Positions 1-10,551 are shown, numbered from the stretch's first letter. The stretch: 64,000 nucleotides of DNA from Mycobacterium kubicae (GCF_015689175.1 NZ_CP065047.1:3596001-3660000); one strand, 5' to 3'. The notes: generated from the sequence alone by a model not told the origin. Made by a program: numbers and translations.

Positions 1-1087
1 TGTTGTCGCTGACCAGCACCACCGCTTGACGGCCGTCGGGCAGTTTAGGGCCGAGGGTGATGCCTTCGACGTTGTCGACGGGATTCTGCGGAGGTGACAT
101 CCCCGGTGTGGCGGACAAGTCGAAAGCCAGTGACTTGGTCATCGGGGTGAGCGTCGCGCCGTGCAGCGACGGCAGGGCCGAAACGTCAGTGGCGCTACCG
201 ATTTCGGCGCGGTAGATCCGCACGACCGGAGGCACCGCGTTGGAGCGTTCCAGGACCAGGAACGAGCTGCTGGATAGTGCGACCAGATCTGAGACGCCGT
301 TGCGGTCGGCGGGCCAATCGGCCGGCTCCATGGGGTAGGCGTACTGGGCCGTGGGCGCGCTGGCGGCGACATCGAACTTGGTCAATCGGGTCAACACCTG
401 GTGGTCGTCGTCATTGCTCGGTCCGTCGTTGTATCCGGGCCCTTCCATTGCCGCGAACACCGACTGGCCGTCCGGGGTCAGGGTCAGCCCTTCCAGGGCC
501 CGATTGCGTCGTGGCCCGGTGTGCTGGGCCGACATCGCCAGGTTGGCCGGCAAGGTGAACTGTCCCTGGTAGCTGCCGTCCAGGCCGGCGATCCGGACCC
601 AGGGATCGGCGAGAACGGGCTGCCGATCGGTCAGCCGTTCACCTTCAGAGCTCCAATACAGCCGTTGTCGCGGGCCGTCGAAGGCGATGCCCTCGGGGTC
701 GGGCGGCACCACCGGCGGTGTGGTGCCCAACTGCAGCGGACCGAACGGTTGCCCGTTCGCGTCCAGCAGCGGATGCGTGCCGGTGAAGTTGATGTCTTCG
801 ATTCCCTTGTCCGACAGCGACAATCGCACGGTATAGAACCGGGCCGGGCCGGTTTTGGAACGGTCGTCGCTGATCACGTAATAGAGGCCGCTGGCCGCGT
901 CGTAACTGATACCGGACAAGCCGCCGATCACCGTGCCGTCGAAGGTGGCGCCGAACGGGACCCGCGATTGCCCCAGGTAGCTCAGCAGCGGCCGGGGCGT
1001 ATTGATCGGGAGCTTGGCCGCGCTGCAGCCTGCCAGCACCCCAGCAGTGAGGCAGCAGGTTGCCAATACCCGTGCGAGCACAGACAT
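1..1087 (-). CDS. Esterase-like/phytase-domain lipoprotein, 3' end outside window
   Basis: The minus-strand frame opens with ATG at 1087 and stays open to base 1, so the C-terminus is missing. It begins MSVLARVLATCCLTAG and has a lipobox VLAGC, predicting a lipid-anchored exported protein. Downstream it shows GGLSGISYD, YYVISDDRS, DPEGIAF and NRALEGLTLTPDG, typical of the beta-propeller family annotated 'esterase-like activity of phytase' (PF13449). The start overlaps the stop of the upstream VIT gene by one base (TGATG), so the two are probably translationally coupled. Function in mycobacteria is unknown; the family name does not establish phytase or esterase activity. Confidence 0.8.
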   Translation of the reverse strand, partial: MSVLARVLATCCLTAGVLAGCSAAKLPINTPRPLLSYLGQSRVPFGATFDGTVIGGLSGISYDAASGLYYVISDDRSKTGPARFYTVRLSLSDKGIEDINFTGTHPLLDANGQPFGPLQLGTTPPVVPPDPEGIAFDGPRQRLYWSSEGERLTDRQPVLADPWVRIAGLDGSYQGQFTLPANLAMSAQHTGPRRNRALEGLTLTPDGQSVFAAMEGPGYNDGPSNDDDHQVLTRLTKFDVAASAPTAQYAYPMEPADWPADRNGVSDLVALSSSSFLVLERSNAVPPVVRIYRAEIGSATDVSALPSLHGATLTPMTKSLAFDLSATPGMSPPQNPVDNVEGITLGPKLPDGRQAVVLVSDN

Positions 1088-1839
1088 CACATAAGCGCTG
1101 CGATGAGCAACCCGACCAGGTAGGTGGCGGCCACCGCGACCAGGCCGAACACTAATTGCCGGGATGCCGCCCACCACAGCGGTTTTCGGGTAAATCGCGC
1201 GGTCAGCCCACCCGCCACCAGCAGGCCTGCCGCGCCGCAGATCAGGCCGGCTCGCAGCGAGCCATACCCCAGCAGGTAGGGCAGCAGCGGAATGACCGCG
1301 CCCAGGGCGAATGTCACGAACGAGGAGATGGCGGCCAGCCACGGTGAGGGCTTCTCGGCGGGATCTACCCCGATCTCCTGTACGAGATGGAAGTTGACCG
1401 CACGGGTCTCGTCGCGGTGGATCTCGTCGGTGGCGGTGCGTGCGGTCTGTTCGGTCATGCCCATGTCGACCAGCATGGCGACCAGTTCCGCTCGCTCGGC
1501 TTGCGGGCGCGCGCGCAGAAACCGTCGTTCCACCTGGACCTCGGAGTCGATCTGCTCGTTGGCGGTGGTGACCGACGTGTATTCACCCAGTGCCATGGAG
1601 AAGGCCCCGGCCAGCAGGCCCGCGATGCCGCTGACCATCGTGGTGTGCGCGCTTTCGCCGGCCGCCACACCGGCGATCAGGCCCGTGTTGCTGACCAGAC
1701 CGTCCATCGCTCCGAAGGTCGCTGCCCGCAACCAGCCGCCACTGACGTCGGAATGGGTATGCCCGACGTCGAGTGCCGCCTCGGGATCTGCAGCCGAGTC
1801 ACCGGTCTGTGGCTGGGACATGGCGCTATTCAAACCCAT
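1087..1839 (-). CDS. VIT1/CCC1-family metal transporter-like membrane protein
   Basis: A 250-aa protein with the family signatures FGAMDGLVSNTGLIAGVA (first membrane segment) and LAGAFSMALGEYTSV (second), a hydrophilic acidic middle loop rich in E/D/H (ERRFLRAR to HRDETRAV), and three further hydrophobic segments near the C-terminus. This is the layout of VIT1/CCC1 transporters, which move Fe2+/Mn2+ across membranes. The frame is open up to 1890, but ATG 1839 is preferred because GAGGA lies nine bases upstream; ATG 1821 is an alternative. It shares a TGATG overlap with the downstream lipoprotein. Substrate is inferred from family only. Confidence 0.85.
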   Translation of the reverse strand: MGLNSAMSQPQTGDSAADPEAALDVGHTHSDVSGGWLRAATFGAMDGLVSNTGLIAGVAAGESAHTTMVSGIAGLLAGAFSMALGEYTSVTTANEQIDSEVQVERRFLRARPQAERAELVAMLVDMGMTEQTARTATDEIHRDETRAVNFHLVQEIGVDPAEKPSPWLAAISSFVTFALGAVIPLLPYLLGYGSLRAGLICGAAGLLVAGGLTARFTRKPLWWAASRQLVFGLVAVAATYLVGLLIAALM

Positions 1840-1933
1840 CAGAGCGGGTCCTCGCGGTGCGGGCCGGGTGATTGAGAAAACACGCACCAACGGATTTGTT
1901 TGGCGGGCCCGGACGACGGGTTAACGTCGGGGT

Positions 1934-3883
1934 ATGGCGTCGAACAAGACAAGCACTGCCGATCACCTCCGGAACGCGCTGGACGGGCGTTGGCGCGATG
2001 TGAAGAACGAAACCCGCAAGATTCTGTCCGGCGAGGTGTTCCGCCCCCACTACACCCCGAACACGGTGATTGCTCGTGCCAAGGTGGCCGAGCAGATGCA
2101 GATCATGGCCGATGCGGGCATCTCCGACGAAGGGTTCCGCAAGGAGCACGGCGGGACCGGCAACGTCGGTGCCGCCATCACCATGATCGAGATGGTGGCC
2201 ATGTCGGATCTGTCGCTGATGGTCAAGGCCGGCGTGCAGTGGGGCCTGTTCGGCGGGGCCGTCGAGAACCTGGGCACCGAACGCCATCACGAGGAATACG
2301 TCCCGAAGATCATCAGCCTGGAACTGCGCGGTTGCTTCGCGATGACCGAAACAGGCCACGGAAGCGACGTTCAATCGCTGGAGACGACCGCAACATACGA
2401 CGCCGAGACCCAAGAGTTCGTCGTCAACTCCCCCACTCCGACCGCCCGCAAGGACTACATCGGTGGGGCTGCCGAGACCGCGACCATCGCAGCGGTTTTC
2501 GCTCAGCTGATCACCACCGAGGACGGCAAGCCGGTCAACCACGGCGTGCACTGTGTGCTCGTCCCGATCCGCGACGCCGAAGGCAACGACCTGCCCGGCG
2601 TGACGACATCAGACTGTCAGTACAAGGGCGGGCTGCCCGGTGTCGACAACGGCCGCATCGTTTTCGACCACGTGCGGGTGCCGCGGGAGAACCTGCTGAA
2701 CCGATACGGTGACGTGGCGCCCGACGGCACCTACAGTTCGCCGATCGACAATCCGAGTCGCCGGTTTTTCACCATGATCGGCACCCTGATCCGGGGCCGG
2801 GTGACAGTGGGCGGCAGCGCCGGCGCCGCCGCCCGCGTCGCGTTGGACATCGCGACCCGATACGCGTTGCAGCGCAGGCAATTCAGTGCGCCCGACGACG
2901 ATGACAAAGAAGTGCTGATCATGGACTACCTGGTACATCAGCGCCGGCTGTTCCCGTTGATCGCCAAGTCCTACGCGCTGCAGTTCGCGCAGAACGAACT
3001 GGTGTCCAAGACCCATGACCTGCAAACGTCGGACGTGGTAGACGCCGAGGAGCAGCGTGAGTTGGAGGCACGCGCCGCAGGGCTGAAGGCGGCCAACACC
3101 TGGCATGCCTCCCGAGCCATCCAGGAGGCGCGGGAAGCGTGCGGCGGCGCCGGCTACATGGCCGACAACCGGTTGATCGCGCTGCGCGCCGACACCGACG
3201 TCTTCACCACGTTCGAAGGCGACAACCACGTCCTGAGCCAGTTGGTGGCCAAGGAGCTGTTGACCGCGTACGCCGACGACATCAAGAGCATGAGCCCGGT
3301 CGAGTGGGTCCGCTTCGCCGCCAACACCGTTGGAGAACGGGTCATGAAACGCACTGCCGCCGAAGCGTTCATGCAGCGGATCGTGGACGCGCGGCAGGAC
3401 AGCGAAGAAGAAGGCAGCCTGTTCAACCGGGGCACCCAGGTCACCATGTTCGAGGAACGCGAGGAGTACCTGATCTCCTCGGTGGCACGTCGGTTGCAGG
3501 GCAAATCCAAAGAGATGTCGGCGTTCGACGCCTTCAATGCCGTCCAGGATCACGTGCTGCACGCGGCGCACGCGCACATCGACCGCGTGGTGCTCGAGGC
3601 GTTCGTCGCCGGGATCGAGTCCTGTGAAGATCCCGAGGCGCGGGAGTTGCTCGGCCTGGTGTGTGACCTGTTCGCGCTGACGGTGATCGAAGAAGACAAG
3701 GCGTGGTACATCGAGCATCGCTACCTGTCCACCGAGCGCGCCAAGGCCGTCACCCGCGGCATCAACGACCGCTGCCGCAAGCTGCGCCCCTACGCGCAGA
3801 CGCTGGTCGACGGGTTCGGCATACCCGAGCAATTGCGGTACGCCGAGATGCTGCACCCGGAGAACCTGCCGGCTGGTGCGTGA
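1934..3883 (+). CDS. Acyl-CoA dehydrogenase, acyl-CoA oxidase-like (ACOX type)
   Basis: A 649-aa flavoprotein, much longer than typical acyl-CoA dehydrogenases (about 380-400 aa) and close to peroxisomal acyl-CoA oxidases. Visible features are GCFAMTETGHGSDVQSLETT (flavin/substrate region near residue 140), RGRVTVGGSAGAAARVALDI, the mid-domain YALQRRQFS, and AREACGGAGYMADNRL followed by DTDVFTTFEGDNHVL, where the Glu of FEGDN is the usual catalytic-base position in ACOX proteins. It probably catalyses alpha,beta-dehydrogenation of acyl-CoA in beta-oxidation. It is divergent from the VIT gene and convergent with lppP. Whether it uses O2 or ETF as electron acceptor cannot be read from sequence. 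Confidence 0.88.
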   Translation: MASNKTSTADHLRNALDGRWRDVKNETRKILSGEVFRPHYTPNTVIARAKVAEQMQIMADAGISDEGFRKEHGGTGNVGAAITMIEMVAMSDLSLMVKAGVQWGLFGGAVENLGTERHHEEYVPKIISLELRGCFAMTETGHGSDVQSLETTATYDAETQEFVVNSPTPTARKDYIGGAAETATIAAVFAQLITTEDGKPVNHGVHCVLVPIRDAEGNDLPGVTTSDCQYKGGLPGVDNGRIVFDHVRVPRENLLNRYGDVAPDGTYSSPIDNPSRRFFTMIGTLIRGRVTVGGSAGAAARVALDIATRYALQRRQFSAPDDDDKEVLIMDYLVHQRRLFPLIAKSYALQFAQNELVSKTHDLQTSDVVDAEEQRELEARAAGLKAANTWHASRAIQEAREACGGAGYMADNRLIALRADTDVFTTFEGDNHVLSQLVAKELLTAYADDIKSMSPVEWVRFAANTVGERVMKRTAAEAFMQRIVDARQDSEEEGSLFNRGTQVTMFEEREEYLISSVARRLQGKSKEMSAFDAFNAVQDHVLHAAHAHIDRVVLEAFVAGIESCEDPEARELLGLVCDLFALTVIEEDKAWYIEHRYLSTERAKAVTRGINDRCRKLRPYAQTLVDGFGIPEQLRYAEMLHPENLPAGA

Positions 3884-3994
3884 CCTGCTGCGGTATCCGG
3901 TGTGCGGGTACGGCTTTCACTGAGCGCCCAGGGCGGAGATCTCGTCGGGTGTGCGCCGTGGCCGCACCCCGGGAGCCGCGAGCGCACGCTGGAG

Positions 3995-4489
3995 CTACTG
4001 ATGCGGAATCGGGTCCAGCGCTTTCAATTTGCCGTCCGGTCCGATCCGGAACCGCACCTTGCCTCGGCCGGTAGGGCAGCACTCTGAGTCGCTGCCCAGG
4101 CGCCATTGGTACTGCACGGTGACGGTGTCGTCGGCCGGGGGCAGCACGGTGATGTAGGGCTTTGGATTCGGCGTGGCCGGACCCAGGGCCCGGTTGTGGT
4201 CGAAGAACAACACCTGCTGAGGAGTCGACTCCGAGGCGATGGTGGGAATGATCTGCACCCAGTGCAGGCGGCATTTGCGGGCATGGCCGCGGGCGATCTC
4301 CACCCAGAAGGAACCCGGCACGGCGACGGGTACGCCGGCGATCGCCTGGCGTACCGTCTCGGCCGTCGGCCCGTCCGATGCCTTGCAGGCATCCGGTGCG
4401 GCCGCCGGCGGTGCCGGCCGCGGTGCGCCGCAGCCGGCGACGGCCAGGCACAGGCAGATCCTGATCACGCTTCGCCGCCAACGCACCAC
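3995..4489 (-). CDS. lppP: Lipoprotein LppP (LppP/LprE family)
   Basis: A 164-aa protein with a basic N-terminus, a hydrophobic stretch and lipobox AVAGC, followed by a Pro/Ala linker. The body contains FWVEIARGHARKCRLHWVQI, QQVLFFDHNRALG and QYQWRLGSDSECCPTGRG, characteristic of the mycobacterial LppP/LprE family (PF14041). Position supports the assignment: M. tuberculosis lppP (Rv2330c) lies a few genes upstream of cysK1, as here. Four Cys in the mature part (DACKAS, KCRL, ECC) suggest disulfides. Biochemical role unknown. Confidence 0.87.
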   Translation of the reverse strand: MVRWRRSVIRICLCLAVAGCGAPRPAPPAAAPDACKASDGPTAETVRQAIAGVPVAVPGSFWVEIARGHARKCRLHWVQIIPTIASESTPQQVLFFDHNRALGPATPNPKPYITVLPPADDTVTVQYQWRLGSDSECCPTGRGKVRFRIGPDGKLKALDPIPHQ

Positions 4490-4762
4490 GCGAGCTTAGC
4501 GAACACTGTGAATGTCCCCCCGGTTTCGTCATAAGCCCAGGTCCGCAGCCTGTTTGTGACTTTTGCGTGGGTAGTCTGGCCAGCAGATCGGCGGGTCGAC
4601 GACGACTCGAAGGGAATTGCGTTTTCTCCCTGTTTCGACCAGCGCACTGCGACCTCTGACGCAGTGCGAGAACTCCGTAAAGCGGCCGAAACCTTGCATG
4701 TCGCGTGCTGAAACATGCCCGACGCACGATTCAAGGCAGCAGTTGTCCACAGTTGAGGAAGG

Positions 4763-7700
4763 ATGTCGGCGAGGCTCATGGCGCCCGATAACGACGCCGT
4801 GCACACGATGTGCGCCTACTGCGGCGTGGGTTGCGGGATGGTGCTACAGGTCACAACGGACCCGCAAAGCGGCCGTCGTCACATCGCCAAATCGGTTGGC
4901 CGCAAAGACCATCCCGCCAACTTCGGGCGTTTGTGCACTAAAGGTGCCACCACGGCGGACCTGTTCGCGGCTCCCGGCCGGGCCGACTCGGCGTATCTGC
5001 GGCCCGACCGCGGCCAACCCCTCGAGCCGACGAACGTCGATGCGGCGATCACCCGATCGGCCAAGCGGCTGCGAGCCATCATCGACAAGCACGGACCGGA
5101 CGCGGTGGCGCTCTACGTGTCGGGGCAGATGTCCCTTGAGGCGCAATATCTGGCGAACAAGCTGGCCAAAGGCTTCATCGGCACCAACCAGATCGAGTCG
5201 AACTCGCGGCTGTGCATGGCCGGCGCCAGCTCCGGTTACAAGCTTTCGTTGGGCGCCGACGGACCACCGGGTTCCTACGACGACTTCGACCGGGCGGACG
5301 TTTTCTTCGTCATCGGCGCCAACATGGCCGATTGTCACCCCATTCTGTTCCTGCGAATGATGGAACGGGTCAAAGCCGGCGCCAAGTTGATTGTCGTCGA
5401 CCCGCGCCGCACCGCCACCGCGGCCAAAGCTGATTTGTTCCTGCAGATCAATCCCGGCTCGGATCTGGCTCTGCTCAACGGACTACTGCACCTCATCGTC
5501 GAAAACGGCCACACCGACCCCGAATTCATCAGTGAGTTCACCAACGGCTGGGAGGTGATGCCCAGCTTCCTCGAGCAGTACCCGCCCGACGCGGTCAGCC
5601 AAATCACCGGCATCCCGGTCGAAGACCTGCGCACCGCGGCCCGCTGGATAGGGGCAGCCGAAAACTGGATGAGCTGCTGGACAATGGGTCTCAACCAGAG
5701 CACTCATGGCACCTGGAACACCAACGCCCTGTGCAATCTGCATCTGGCCACCGGCTCCATCTGCAAGCCCGGCAACGGCCCGTTCTCGTTGACCGGCCAG
5801 CCCAACGCGATGGGTGGCCGTGAGATGGGCTACATGGGCCCTGGTCTGCCCGGGCAGCGGTCGGTAATCTCGAGTGCGGACCGCGAATTCGTCGAGGATC
5901 AATGGGGGATTCCGCGCGCTTCCCTGCGCACCGACGTGAGCGACGGGGTAATCGACATGTTCTCCCGCATGGCCGACGGTCACATCAAGGCGTGCTGGAT
6001 CATCTGCACCAATCCAGTTGCCACGGTGGCTAATCGCCGGACGGTGATCGCCGGCCTGGACAAGGCCGAACTGGTGATCACCCAGGACGCATTCGTCGAT
6101 AACGAAACCAACGAGTACGCCGACGTGCTGTTGCCAGCCGCCTTGTGGACCGAATCCGACGGTGTGATGGTCAACTCCGAACGCAACCTGACCTTGTTCC
6201 AGCAAGCCATCGACCCGCCCGGGCAGGCACTGCCGGACTGGCAGTTGATCGCTCGGATCGCCTGCGAGATGGGGTATTCGGACTTCTTCAGTTACTCCTG
6301 CGCCGAAGAGGTGTTCGAAGAGATCAAGCAATTCTGGAATCCGGCAACCGGGTACGACTTGCGCGGCATCAGCTATGACCGACTGCGCCGAGCCCCGATG
6401 CAATGGCCGTGCCCGCCGGAGAACGGCAAAAAGCGCAACCCGATTCGCTATCTCAACGACGGTGTCAGTCAGACCCGTCTGGTCCGCAAAGACGGATCCG
6501 CCCCGCGGTTGGCGTTCCCGACCAAAGACGGTCGAGCGGTGTTCTTCGCCCGTCCGCACCTGCCGCCCGAGGAAATGCCCGACGGCGACTATCCATTCCT
6601 GCTCAACACCGGCCGGCTGCCCCACCAATGGCACACCATGACCAAGACCGGCAAGGTCGGCAAGCTCAACAAACTCAACCCCGGCCCGCTCGTCGAAATT
6701 CACCCGGACGACGCCGCCCGCCTGCAGCTTTCCGACGGCGACTCCGTCGAGATCGCGTCGCGGCGCGGCCGGGCGGTGCTGCCCGCGGTCATCACCGATC
6801 GGGTGTTGCCGGGCAATTGCTTTGCTCCGTTCCATTGGAACGACACCTTCGGTGAGTACCTGTCGATCAACGCCGTCACCAATGACGCCGTCGACCCGAT
6901 ATCGCGGCAGCCCGAGTACAAGGCCTGCGCAGTGACTCTCACCAAAGTCGCCGCCGCCAAACCAAACCAGGCTCCGCAACCGGCTGCAGGCGAGACTGCG
7001 GCGCTGGATCCGATTGAGCGGATCTATCAGCCGCCGGAGATCAGCTTGGCGCAAATCGACGCCATCGCGGAATTTCTCGGCGTGGCAAGCGAACCGACGC
7101 CAAAGTTCGACGATTCGGGCCGGGCCTACCTGGCCGGCATGCTGGCCGGGTTGCGGTCCCAAGCGGGCCGGTCCATGACCGGGCTGCCGACGTTGCCCGA
7201 GACCGCCCCGTTCGATGCCGGCACGCGCATGTGGCTGGACGGATTGCTGGCGGGCATGTTCTCCCGCACCCCGCTGACCCAGCCGCTGGCACGGCCTGCT
7301 GAAGCAGAGGGAGCGTCGGACCGGGCACCGATCGTGCTGTTGTGGGCCTCGCAGACCGGCAATGCCGAACAACTCGCCGCGCAGGTCGCCGAGCAACTGC
7401 GTCAGGCCGAGCTGCCGGTGGCGCTGCGCGCCATGGACGAGTTCTCGGTGGCCGAGCTGGCCACGACTCGCGAGTTGTTGCTGATTACCAGCACCACCGG
7501 TGACGGCGACGCGCCCGACAACGGCGCCGGCTTCTGGCTCGCGTTGGCCGACCCGGATGCGCCTCGCCTCGATGACACGCGTTACGCCGTCCTGGCGCTC
7601 GGCGACTCCAGTTACGACGACTTCTGCGGTCACGGCCGTAAACTCGATGAGCGGCTCGCCGAGCTCGGCGCCACTCGCATCGCCGACCGGGTCGACTGTG

Positions 7701-8971
7701 AACCCGACTACGACGCGTCGGCGGCGCAGTGGCTCGCCGGCATCATCCAGGCTTTGACCCAGGCGCCGGCCGACACGCGCGGTAGCGCGACCACCGTGGC
7801 GAAACCGATTGTGCTGCAGCGTCTTCCCGGCAGCGCGCCGGCCTATGACAAGAAGCGGCCACTGGTCACCGACCTGATTCGCAACACCACGCTGACCCGG
7901 CCGCAGTCGGCAAAAGACGTGCGGCAGTTGGTGTTCCGGTTACCCGCTGAAACTGTCAGCTATGAGGCCGGAGACGCGCTCGGGGTATGGCCACGTAACA
8001 GCGGTCAGCTCGTCGACGAATGGCTGTCGGTGACCGGCTTGGACGGCGACACCGCTGTGGAACTGGCCGACCGCGGGACCATGTCGCTGCGCACCGCGCT
8101 CACCGACCGGTTCGAGATCGCCCACATCAACCCCGAACTGCTTCGCTTCGTGCGCCATCACACCCGCGACGGTCAAGCCGCCGACGAACTCGCCGAGCTG
8201 ATGAAGCCGGAAAACAAAGCGGCGCTGGCGGATTGGTCCTGGGGACGGCAATCGGTCGACCTGCTCGCCCACGCACCCGTCAGCGCGCCCGTTGACGAAT
8301 GGCTGAGCGTGCTCAAACCCCTGCGGCCGCGCCTGTACTCGATCTCGTCGAGCCCCAAGGCCACGCCCGGGGAAGTGCATCTGACCGTGTCACCGGTGCG
8401 GTACAACTTCCAGGGCGTACCACGGCGCGGTGTGTGCTCGACCTACCTCGCCGACCGCTCCCCCAACGATCAGATCGCCGTCTACGTGAAGCCGTGCGGC
8501 ACGTTCCGGCCGCCCAGCGACCCGAAGACGCCGATGATCATGATCGGGCCGGGAACGGGAATCGCGCCCTTCCGCGGCTTCCTGCAAGAACGACGCGCGC
8601 TCGGCCACACCGGACCCAATTGGCTGTTCTTCGGTGAGCAGCATGCCGCCACCGACTTCTACTATCGCGAAGAAATAGAGTCGATGCGCGCCGACGGGTT
8701 CCTGACCGAACTGGATCTGGCGTTCTCTCGCGACCAGCGGGACAAGGTCTACGTGCAGCATTTGATGCGTAAGCGCGGCGCGCAGTTGTGGCAATGGCTA
8801 CAGGACGGCGCCTACCTGTATGTGTGCGGTACCGCTGACCCGATGGCCAAAGACGTCGAGCAGGCGCTCTGCCAGATCGCCGCCGAACACGGCCGCCTCG
8901 ACGCCGAAGAGGCCCGAGCGTACGTCCGCTCGCTGCGGGCGGACAAGCGCTACCACAAAGACGTCTACTGA
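4763..8971 (+). CDS. Assimilatory nitrate reductase fused to CysJ-like NADPH flavoprotein
   Basis: A 1402-aa multidomain oxidoreductase. Residues 17-58 carry the [4Fe-4S] motif C17-x2-C20-x3-C24-x33-C58; Cys151 in [10 protein letters not shown] is the expected molybdenum ligand; a bis-MGD oxidoreductase body and MopB dinucleotide-binding domain (around [15 protein letters not shown]) follow to about residue 730. A linker leads to a flavodoxin domain ([10 protein letters not shown], near 857), an FAD domain (RLYSISSSP, near 1189; GVCSTYLA) and an NADPH domain ([13 protein letters not shown], near 1259) ending in RYHKDVY. It would pass electrons from NADPH through FAD, FMN and FeS to reduce nitrate to nitrite in the cytoplasm. 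Close relatives are annotated as bifunctional nitrate reductase/sulfite reductase flavoprotein. ATG 4781 is an alternative start. Confidence 0.93.
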   Translation: MSARLMAPDNDAVHTMCAYCGVGCGMVLQVTTDPQSGRRHIAKSVGRKDHPANFGRLCTKGATTADLFAAPGRADSAYLRPDRGQPLEPTNVDAAITRSAKRLRAIIDKHGPDAVALYVSGQMSLEAQYLANKLAKGFIGTNQIESNSRLCMAGASSGYKLSLGADGPPGSYDDFDRADVFFVIGANMADCHPILFLRMMERVKAGAKLIVVDPRRTATAAKADLFLQINPGSDLALLNGLLHLIVENGHTDPEFISEFTNGWEVMPSFLEQYPPDAVSQITGIPVEDLRTAARWIGAAENWMSCWTMGLNQSTHGTWNTNALCNLHLATGSICKPGNGPFSLTGQPNAMGGREMGYMGPGLPGQRSVISSADREFVEDQWGIPRASLRTDVSDGVIDMFSRMADGHIKACWIICTNPVATVANRRTVIAGLDKAELVITQDAFVDNETNEYADVLLPAALWTESDGVMVNSERNLTLFQQAIDPPGQALPDWQLIARIACEMGYSDFFSYSCAEEVFEEIKQFWNPATGYDLRGISYDRLRRAPMQWPCPPENGKKRNPIRYLNDGVSQTRLVRKDGSAPRLAFPTKDGRAVFFARPHLPPEEMPDGDYPFLLNTGRLPHQWHTMTKTGKVGKLNKLNPGPLVEIHPDDAARLQLSDGDSVEIASRRGRAVLPAVITDRVLPGNCFAPFHWNDTFGEYLSINAVTNDAVDPISRQPEYKACAVTLTKVAAAKPNQAPQPAAGETAALDPIERIYQPPEISLAQIDAIAEFLGVASEPTPKFDDSGRAYLAGMLAGLRSQAGRSMTGLPTLPETAPFDAGTRMWLDGLLAGMFSRTPLTQPLARPAEAEGASDRAPIVLLWASQTGNAEQLAAQVAEQLRQAELPVALRAMDEFSVAELATTRELLLITSTTGDGDAPDNGAGFWLALADPDAPRLDDTRYAVLALGDSSYDDFCGHGRKLDERLAELGATRIADRVDCEPDYDASAAQWLAGIIQALTQAPADTRGSATTVAKPIVLQRLPGSAPAYDKKRPLVTDLIRNTTLTRPQSAKDVRQLVFRLPAETVSYEAGDALGVWPRNSGQLVDEWLSVTGLDGDTAVELADRGTMSLRTALTDRFEIAHINPELLRFVRHHTRDGQAADELAELMKPENKAALADWSWGRQSVDLLAHAPVSAPVDEWLSVLKPLRPRLYSISSSPKATPGEVHLTVSPVRYNFQGVPRRGVCSTYLADRSPNDQIAVYVKPCGTFRPPSDPKTPMIMIGPGTGIAPFRGFLQERRALGHTGPNWLFFGEQHAATDFYYREEIESMRADGFLTELDLAFSRDQRDKVYVQHLMRKRGAQLWQWLQDGAYLYVCGTADPMAKDVEQALCQIAAEHGRLDAEEARAYVRSLRADKRYHKDVY

Positions 8972-9060
8972 GCCGGCCGGGCGGCAAGGATCGCTTCACG
9001 CGCCGGAAACATCCGGCGACCATTGCTGAAACATTTCGGTCGCACCATTCACCCAAGAGG

Positions 9061-9393
9061 TTGGCACTCGTGGGAGGGATGGGACGCGTGAGTGATCGGC
9101 CGGATCAAAACGGCGTGAACCGGACCTGCCCGCTGCAGTGCCGGCTGCGGCAAGGAGCCGGATCGTCCACAGCGGCCGACCGAGTGGACTGGGCGGGTTT
9201 GCCCGTCAACCTCGACATGGCTTTTTCCCGGGAGCAACGCGACAAGGTGTACGCCCAGCATGAAAAACGCCGACGCGGCGCCCTGCTGCGACGGTTGTTG
9301 GGAAACGGCACACCGGACTGCGTTTGCGAGCTCACGGCACGCGAACCTGGTGTCGACCAGGAGAACATCTCCGCGTCGAGCTCGGGTTCCTAG
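9061..9393 (+). pseudogene. Decayed fragment of a second nitrate reductase-type flavoprotein
   Basis: The short frame contains LDMAFSREQRDKVYAQH, nearly identical to [17 protein letters not shown] near residue 1315 of the full-length fusion protein just upstream; the following residues (RRRGALLRRLLGNG, then VCELTAREP) still align with its [14 protein letters not shown] and VCGTADP before homology ends. A CSAGCGK-like iron-sulfur signature can be read in another frame at about 9131-9151, possibly a remnant of the N-terminal cluster. This looks like a collapsed duplicate in which N- and C-terminal pieces are fused by deletion. GTG 9088 could start a roughly 100-aa product, but no complete domain remains. 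Confidence 0.6.
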
Positions 9394-9403
9394 CCGTCGA
9401 CGA

Positions 9404-9892
9404 CTAGCGGGCCGGCTGCCCGTAGAGGGCCACCACCACCGTGCGGTCGAGGCTGTTGTTCGACCAGACTCCCATCGCGGTATTGGCGCAATCGCGCATG
9501 ATTGCCAGGTAGTCCGGGTTGTAGTACCACTGCCTGATCAACTCGAGACTGCTGATCGACAGCGCCGGGTTGATCGCTACGGTTTCGGTGACTTTGCCGT
9601 GGAAGCCCGCGGCGTTAGCCCGATCCTGCGGTGTCGACCCGTCCGACCCGATGTCGTCGTTGATGTTCCGGTTGTTGATCATGTCGTCGGCGTGCCATTG
9701 GGCGGCCAGGTACAACGAGTTGTTCATGGTGACGTCGTTGGTGCAACCCGCCTGGTGCTGAATCGTGTAGACGCCGGAGATCACGCTGTCGTTAAGCCTT
9801 TTGTTGTCAGCATGCGCCGCAGCCGGCAGCGCTGACGCGGCAACGACGCAGAGCGCGGCAATCCCTGACACGCGACGCGTCCGGTCGAACAT
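9404..9892 (-). CDS. Secreted CAP/SCP-like domain protein in the mce operon
   Basis: A 162-aa protein with a Sec-type signal peptide (MFDRTRRVSG, hydrophobic core, cleavage probably after AHA-D). The mature part has SLYLAAQWHADDM, ETVAINP, ELIRQWYYNPDYLAIMRD and NTAMGVW, the helix and strand landmarks of the CAP (SCP/PR-1) superfamily; AQWHADD replaces the usual A..HS.DM region. Two Cys (GCTND, RDCAN) could form a disulfide. The gene starts five bases after the stop of the second Mce-associated gene, so it is probably the last cistron of the mce operon. Function unknown. Confidence 0.75.
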   Translation of the reverse strand: MFDRTRRVSGIAALCVVAASALPAAAHADNKRLNDSVISGVYTIQHQAGCTNDVTMNNSLYLAAQWHADDMINNRNINDDIGSDGSTPQDRANAAGFHGKVTETVAINPALSISSLELIRQWYYNPDYLAIMRDCANTAMGVWSNNSLDRTVVVALYGQPAR

Positions 9893-9897
9893 GTGAC

Positions 9898-10551
9898 TCA
9901 GACCGGATCGAAACGCGACACGAGCCAGTGACCGTTGGCCTTCTCCAAGGTGACTCGTATGACGGGTTGGGTATCGGTCGGAGCGCCGTCCCCGATGGTG
10001 ACCGACTGGTTGACATACAACAGGACCACGGCATGCTTCGCCGTTGCCGAAACAGACGATGCGGCACTAACTTTGGCGACGGCAGAGATGTGCTTTTGCT
10101 TGGCGCCGGGAATGACGACCTCGCGGGTCAGGGCCGTGTAGGCGTCTTTGAAGTCACCGGTCAGTCGTTCGCGCGCCGCGCCCAGCTCTTTGTCCGCCGA
10201 ATCGGCCTGATACGACAACAACGCGACCGCGTCTTCGCTGGCCACCCGAACCGAGTCCGCCCGGGCCTGCGCTACCTCTGTCGCGGTCACGTCTACCCAT
10301 TTGAAGTATCCGGCCGCCAAGGTCAGCAACAATGCCAGCCCGGGCAACACACCGAAGGCCAGCACCCGCGACCACACGATCGGTCGCCGTTGCCGACTGG
10401 TTGCGGCCTCCTCATCGTCCGGGGTGGAGGACTCGCTGCTGCTGACCGAATCTTCCGCGCCCGTCGGAGTTTCCGAGGTTGGCTCGAGGTCTGGAGCGAC
10501 GGCCTGGTCTTCCTCGTCGCGGTCGACTGTCTGCTGTTCGAGGGCGGTCAT
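9898..10551 (-). CDS. Mce-associated membrane protein (second)
   Basis: A 217-aa protein with an acidic, Ser/Glu-rich N-terminal tail (about 55 aa), one membrane segment (VLAFGVLPGLALLLTLAAGY) and an extracytoplasmic domain with YFKWVDVT, DAYTALTREVVIPGAKQ and VTLEKANGHWLVSRFDPV. This is the Mas layout (NTF2-like fold) seen downstream of mce operons. ATG 10551 is chosen over the longer open frame because it overlaps the TGA of the preceding Mas gene as ATGA. Known Mas proteins (for example OmamA) stabilise Mce complexes; the same role is inferred here. Confidence 0.85.
   Translation of the reverse strand: MTALEQQTVDRDEEDQAVAPDLEPTSETPTGAEDSVSSSESSTPDDEEAATSRQRRPIVWSRVLAFGVLPGLALLLTLAAGYFKWVDVTATEVAQARADSVRVASEDAVALLSYQADSADKELGAARERLTGDFKDAYTALTREVVIPGAKQKHISAVAKVSAASSVSATAKHAVVLLYVNQSVTIGDGAPTDTQPVIRVTLEKANGHWLVSRFDPV

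Noticed and set aside
5483..7633. 716-aa minus-strand open frame inside the nitrate reductase gene
   Set aside because: It is the antisense shadow of a strongly supported multidomain gene; its translation is low-complexity and shows no family motif.
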